Part shown: positions 58,871-64,000 of the stretch, one piece after another
Numbering within the stretch: position 1 is the stretch's first letter
How the letters are laid out: the number at the start of each line of letters is the position of its first letter
Origin: Typhlomys cinereus
Taxonomy: Eukaryota > Chordata > Mammalia > Rodentia > Platacanthomyidae
Length of the DNA stretch: 64,000 nt
Direction: 5' to 3'
NCBI GenBank assembly: GCA_023101885.1
Contig: JALPQD010000125.1
Coordinates: forward strand, 5,067,140 to 5,131,139
The notes under the pieces: generated by a model
What the model saw: the letters and a program-made list of their open reading frames with translations, nothing else
Databases searched by the model: none
Told to the model about the DNA's origin: nothing
Position numbers and translations under genes: made by a program

Positions 58871-60249
58871 AACGCATAGATCACACATTATATTTAAATA
58901 AAATGATATATGTCACAGAATATCTAGGCTTCCTAGGGTTAAATTAAAAGTGTCATTCTAAGGACATTATTGAAGGCAAGTACAGAGAGATGCTGCAGCT
59001 GCAGAGTCAGTGAAGGTGGTGAGTTAAGATGTCAGTAAGGTAGTCACAGAGCTATCTTGCTTGGTCTGCCAGGCATACGGTGGTTCAAAGTGAAAAGGTA
59101 GCACCAGGTCCAGTGGGATCAGTAGGAAAGTAGGCAGCAGTAGGACTCCATATCAAGCAGCTGATCACATGAGCTGATGCCCACAAGTCCAGTAAGGGGT
59201 CCTTGCCATTCAGTTGTGGGGTGCATACAATAGATGGACTGAAGATGGGTCAGTGGTTACCATGGTTGCCAGTGTTTGGTGCCTGTGTTTAGTAGGTCAT
59301 TGTTCCAGCATATTTTATTAGTTCATGGGTCTGGTTTCTCTAATATGGTGTATCCATGTGCTTCTAATTTAATTTTATAGTTTCATAGGTCGTAATATTT
59401 TATTTGTGTAAATACACTATCAGTCAGTGCCTTACAGTCTGTGTTGGACAGATGTGGTGTTTAACTTTCTTTTTTTTAAAACATTTGCACTCAAAACAGA
59501 GCAAACCTTTGCTTAATAAGAATACAAGGACTTAGGGCAAGACACAGCCTCGAAGTTGATGTTCTAAATTATATGGAATAAGTCAGAGCAGAGAACAGCC
59601 ATTGGACCACTGCTCACTATCAAGTAAGTAAAGACTGGGGTAGCTGTTTGGCCTTCTTGCTTATGCCATTATTTTAAACAAGTTATGTCCACATTTTATC
59701 ACTTTTTCTTTTTGCATTTCAAATTTTTTTTCACCTGGGATTTATTTTTGTTTTCAATACAAGATAGGCTTGAAATGTTATTTTCTCCCAGAGAGATAGT
59801 CTATTGTGTCTGTGTCATTTATTAAATAATACATCATCTTCCTTGCTAAACTGAAATATTATCCATGACATGCATTTTTATTATGATTTTGCCCTTGGAT
59901 GAATTATTTGTCTTTTCTATGTTAATTCCTGTAATATAATAAGGCACAATACAATTTTGGTCTCTGGCCATACTTTCAAACACTTAGCTCTATATCTTTT
60001 GTGTCCGTGAAGTGATAATGCCTTTTTATGCTGTGAAATGACTGATGGCTAGGGGCCCTGGGCAGCCTAAGGACAGGGAGGGGATGGTTGCCCTGGGCAC
60101 TAACTCAGTGGCTAGTGGGTTCGGACCACAGTTGTATCATGCTCCATAGAACTTTTCAAATGGACAAGTTTTGTAGAGCTTTAAATTTTTGGAGCATCCG
60201 AAGGCACAGAGAGCATGGTACAGCTACAGAGGATATGGGAAACCTGAGT
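58871..60249. other. Unassigned sequence
   Basis: Includes a moderately GC-rich part (58975-59300) and a segment at 60040-60240 that look repeat-like. I cannot name a family, and no gene is supported. Confidence 0.4.
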
Positions 60250-60529
60250 CCTTTTGCTAGTTAGATACATGTGTGTCAAACTGACAACTGAAGGTTGAAC
60301 TCTGGGCACAACTGTGAGCAATGAGTAGTTCAGGCAAGCCCTAAATAAGCCTGAAGGAGCTTATCTAATTGATGTGGGAAGACCCAGTCCATGGTGGGTA
60401 GGATCATTCCCTGCGGTCGGAGGATAGGATGGACGAAGTTGGTTCAGTAAAATGATATTTTTTGACACACTTGGACAGTTTTGCTATCTGTTTTGTTTTA
60501 TTTTATGTGTGCACATGTGTGTGTGTGTC

Positions 60530-60569
<40 letters not shown>

Positions 60570-60900
60570 TTCATGAATGTTGGTGCCTGTGAAGACCAAC
60601 AGGTGACATTGGTAATCACCCTGTATCTTTCTACCTCTTTATTGATTTTTCTCTGGTATTTCCCAGGACTCTGCCTTCCAGGTCCAGAAATACAGGTCAC
60701 TGCCATTTTGGCCTGGACTTTTTTTGTGGGATCTGGGATCGAAATCTACTTCCTTTTGCTTGCCAGGCAAACACTTAACCCCTGAGCCATCTCCCCAACC
60801 TAGTACTCCCCACTTTGATAGACTCTATCCTTTACCGTGAATCAAATTAAAACCTTTCTCCCTTAAATTGCTTTTTCCAGGGTAATAATTTACAGCAAAA
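60250..60900 (+). mobile_element. DNA transposon relic (URR1-like) split by a SINE
   Basis: The left half (60250-60480) has tgtgtcaaactgacaactga and cagtccatggtgggtaggat. The right half (60803-60900) has aaacctttctcccttaaat and ttgctttttccagggtaata. These match the first and last parts of the URR1-type layout. Confidence 0.6.
60485..60802 (-). mobile_element. tRNA-derived SINE inserted in a DNA transposon
   Basis: Reversed: T-rich tail, TG tract, (GA)n at about 60530-60567, body, then gggatctgggatcgaaatct and cacttaacccctgagccatc. An older member of the T+ family. Confidence 0.75.
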
Positions 60901-61249
60901 GAAAAAGAAACTTTGACATCCATTTTTCATTATTTTTTATTAAAAAAAAGTTGAGATCAATTAGTCCAAGTTTTATAAAGATTTCTTTGGGGATACATTG
61001 CATTTTCAGTGTGAATTTATCAAAGTTATTCTTTTTTGTTTTTCATCTATTTTTCATTAATTTTAGACCTCTCATGCAAAAGGATGCATATCATTATTGC
61101 ATTTTCATATATTTATATTATACTTTTTTCTTATTCACTTCATGCCAAGAATTGTATTATCTTATCTTTCTCCTGTAAGATCCCTTTTTCCCCTCACATG
61201 TTCCTCTTTCTGCTTTTGTGAATGATGAATACACATATATGCATGTTTT
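60901..61249. other. No recognisable feature
   Basis: AT-rich, possibly decayed L1. No supported call. Confidence 0.4.
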
Positions 61250-61915
61250 TACTTTATTGGTTAGCTTTTCTTTTGATAATTTCATATGTACCATATATAC
61301 ATGTATATGTATATATATTCTAATTACTTTCCTCTGACTTTTCATATCTTCCTGCCTTCTGCAAGCATCCCTGCCCTTGGAGTCTTCCTTTCATATTTAT
61401 GTCCTATTGTTTGTTTCCTATTTCACTGGATTTAACAGGAATCTTTTGTGTGTTCCGAGGTTGGGTGATGTTTTCGGAACCTAGTAGGTTCCGCCATGGA
61501 TACACAGTTGAATATTATTTTTCCCTACCTGGAATGTGGTAGTTACTAGTGATCATTAGGACTTAGTGTCAGTAGATCACCCCTGCTATGAGTTTATGAT
61601 TGCTTTGGTTGTAACATTTTTGGGAAATAGCATCTCATAATTTTCTTGTCTTTTTGCTCTTACATGTCCCTTTTTCTGAAAAGGTCCCTGTGGCTTTAGG
61701 GGTAGTAAATATATGATAGTGAGGATTGAATCTTTAACCTTCACTTATTCTTGGCATCTAATACAACCATTACTTTCTGCATCCAGCTCCTGTAACAGCA
61801 CTGAGAATATATTTATATTATACTTACTTAAGGTTCTATACTTACTTAATGGTAGTTTTTGTATTCTTACTGCTCCCTCTTCTTTGGTGTTCTCTGATCA
61901 TTGAAGGGAGAGATT
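61250..61915 (-). mobile_element. Probable old L1 3' UTR, antisense
   Basis: gataatttcatatgtacc, tcttcctgccttctgcaagc, a pyrimidine-rich stretch and catgtccctttttctg resemble old rodent (Lx-type) L1 3' UTRs in antisense. Tentative. Confidence 0.4.
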
Positions 61916-63204
61916 TAGATGTCATAACTGACAGCAAGAGCTCCACATTCATATATCCTTGCCAACTGCAATCTATGGCAAGAAGAAGCTTCTGAGATGG
62001 AGGCTGAGGGCTGAACTAGTCAGTGGTTTTAAATCCAAGTGTTAAGAAGGCAGTTTGATACCATGTCCTCTCAACAAATAATACCAAAATATTCTCCCCT
62101 CAGGCCTATTATTTCGCATTCATGGATTCTTAGCATGATTCACATAACCAGGTATGACTTCACTCCTGTGGAATGGATGTTGAATACAATTGGTTATCTA
62201 CACAACATTCATGTCACTATTGCATCAGTGAGCACATCTGCTAGACTGGTTCTTACTGTAGCTCACAGGATTCATGGCTGGATAAAACTGATGGGATACA
62301 GAGATACTTTTCATGCCATCTTTCTTTAATTCTGGCCCAGCCATTTAAAAGTAAGATACTAACCACATCTTTTCATCTCTAATTTGTTACTGTCTCCTGG
62401 ATAAACTACCTCTGAACATTGACAACTGCTTTCTTTCTTCATGACCTATGTCTCTATGCTGGCCTTGTCTTCTTGAACCTCCCAGTCTCTCTTTTTGGTT
62501 TGTCTTTACTTGTGGGGATTTATGCTATTTAAAGAAATTGGTAACTATAATAGAACCTATGCAAAGAAGACCGCAGCAATTCCTCCCTTGCTATATACTC
62601 ATAGTTATTCTTTCTATCAAGAAATGAAGTCCTTTCTTCTCTCTTCCAAGCAGGATGGCCTTATGTACTTGCTTTGATTAACAAGAAATAAGAGAAATTC
62701 CTTTGTGTGACTCCTGGAACTTTTATCCTCAATCCATCCAGTCAGCCATGTCACAAAACTCAATCCACTGCTAAGTGGTGCACAGACTATGTGGAGAAAG
62801 AAAACTTCACCCAACCTCAGTGACTCTCTGTCCCAGCCTCAGCACCACACTTATTCCAGCCCTAGTGAAGATACCAGGTAAAGACTTTCCTATAAGACTT
62901 GAACTGAAATCCTCATGCATTAAACTATTCTGTTGAGCTAAGCTAGCCCACTGAACTGGAAAAATATTAGACACCTCTTCTTTTCGAGTTAGTGTGCTTT
63001 ATTAAGTGATTAAGCTAATTAATGCTATTGGAAAATATGAACTACTGATGCACTGAAGACTGATAATGGCACAATCAGGCTATGCCAACAAAATTACGAT
63101 GCTAAGTGTGAAGTTATTTCTAGGGGATGAGAAAGAGAAAGCAAAATAAACAGTGGTATAAAAAATGTCATTTTAGGCTGTGATAGAGCATTTCATTTTT
63201 TTAA
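61916..63204. other. No recognisable feature
   Basis: Mixed AT-rich sequence. The 96-codon frame at 62039-62329 has no motif and is probably chance. Confidence 0.5.
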
Positions 63205-63205
63205 A

Positions 63206-63267
63206 GATTTTATTATTATTATTTATTCAATTGTGCACGTGTATGTGTGTGTGTGCGTGTATGTATA

Positions 63268-63313
<46 letters not shown>

Positions 63314-63521
63314 ACCACGGACGAATTCGGGAACCACCATGGACGCCTCCACCTCCTCCTTGTTTACTCTGCCCCGGGATTCACAGGTTCCGCCCTACCA
63401 GGACCCGAAACGCAGGCCGCCCCCGCTTCCGCCCGGCGTCTATACGTGGGGTCTAGGATCCGAATTCAGGACCTTCTGCCTTCAAGGCAGAGGCTTAACC
63501 CCTGAGCCACTTCTCCAGCCT
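63206..63521 (-). mobile_element. Young, best-preserved T+ tRNA-derived SINE
   Basis: Minus-strand order: head with A box (63509-63494) and B box (63473-63456), a CpG-rich body, (AC)n with short interruptions, AATAAA, then TCTTT near 63205-63215, i.e. a polyadenylation signal followed by a pol III terminator. catttcat on both flanks (about 63189 and 63522) may be a short target-site duplication. The frames across it are not genes. Confidence 0.93.
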
Positions 63522-64000
63522 CATTTCATATTTTTTAAATACCTGCATTTTCTTACTATTTCTATAATCAAGTCCATCTAAATATAGGATGACAGCAATT
63601 TAAATTTTTTAAAATAAGCGTATCACCAGGAAACTGTAAACTACAGTAGCTTTTAATCATTGTATGATCTCTGAATGCTTCCAGCATTCCTCTGTAGACT
63701 AGCCCTTCTTTTGGTAGATTCCAATCTGCTCTGAGGTTGAAGATACAATAATTGAATAAGTTTACATATTGAGTGCCAGGTGAAGACATTCCTCATTGCA
63801 AAGTATGTTATGAAGAAATGTATCACACAGGCCTATAGAAAGTGTGACATTTATTTTGATCCTTCAAATGTGTTTTGGGTTTGCTTGATTCTTCAATCTC
63901 AGTAGAGTCTCAGAGTACAAAGCTGCCAGATGAGGGTTTTGACAGAGGAGTTACTACTATATTTAACACTCCCATTAATAAACACAGTAATTTTGTCATA
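63522..64000. other. No recognisable feature
   Basis: AT-rich sequence to the window end with no supported gene or repeat. Confidence 0.5.

Noticed and set aside
63456..63509. tRNA gene on the minus strand (A and B boxes present)
   Set aside because: The surrounding sequence is a SINE with a body, tail and sister copies; the head does not fold into a full cloverleaf by eye.

Overview
The window looks like a mammalian, most probably rodent, intergenic region. I find no convincing host protein-coding gene, rRNA, tRNA gene or CRISPR array. The lineage evidence is: L1 retrotransposons whose 5' UTRs are built of tandem GC-rich monomers; 7SL-derived B1-like SINEs; B3/B4/ID-like SINE relics; and a tRNA-derived SINE whose 3' end carries AATAAA followed by a pol III TCTTT terminator (a 'T+' SINE). 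That last feature resembles the SINEs described from jerboas and relatives (Dipodoidea). Jerboa is my tentative guess, not a firm call.

Layout. 1-4507: antisense L1 (copy A), nearly complete, with intact ORF1, an ORF2 damaged by two indels, and a CpG-rich promoter. 4509-5611: large inverted repeat with a SINE in its loop. 5.6-8.5 kb: quiet sequence with GT microsatellites, a MER5-like relic and one weak exon-like segment. 8562-9608: 1-kb minisatellite of 18-bp units. 9.6-21.9 kb: old unique or relic sequence with scattered DNA-transposon copies, SINEs and decayed L1. 21977-28609: full-length antisense L1 (copy B) with a 15-bp target-site duplication, its RT dead. 29-31.85 kb: decayed old L1 carrying two short young L1 3' ends. 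31850-36452: defective gammaretrovirus-like provirus with 5' LTR, tRNA-Gly primer site, gag, pro and partial pol; RNase H, env and 3' LTR are absent. 36.45-45 kb: mostly featureless, with B1, B4-like and ID-like relics. 45.1-53.3 kb: nested mosaic of old L1, SINEs, a DNA transposon and two convergent-inverted L1 3' ends. 53.5-58.9 kb: very old antisense L1 with a young SINE and a young L1 fragment inserted. 58.9-64 kb: unassigned sequence, a DNA transposon split by a SINE, old L1 3' UTR and one young T+ SINE.

The elements do not form a pathway; the window is a layered record of insertions. Insertion order can be read from nesting and target-site duplications: old L1 and DNA transposons first, then SINEs, then young L1 3' ends. 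The best leads are the nearly open L1 copy A, the palindrome probably split by that L1, two different L1 promoter monomer types, the minisatellite open on both strands, and the tRNA-Gly-primed provirus. Repeat family names come from recall of family features, not from a database search.
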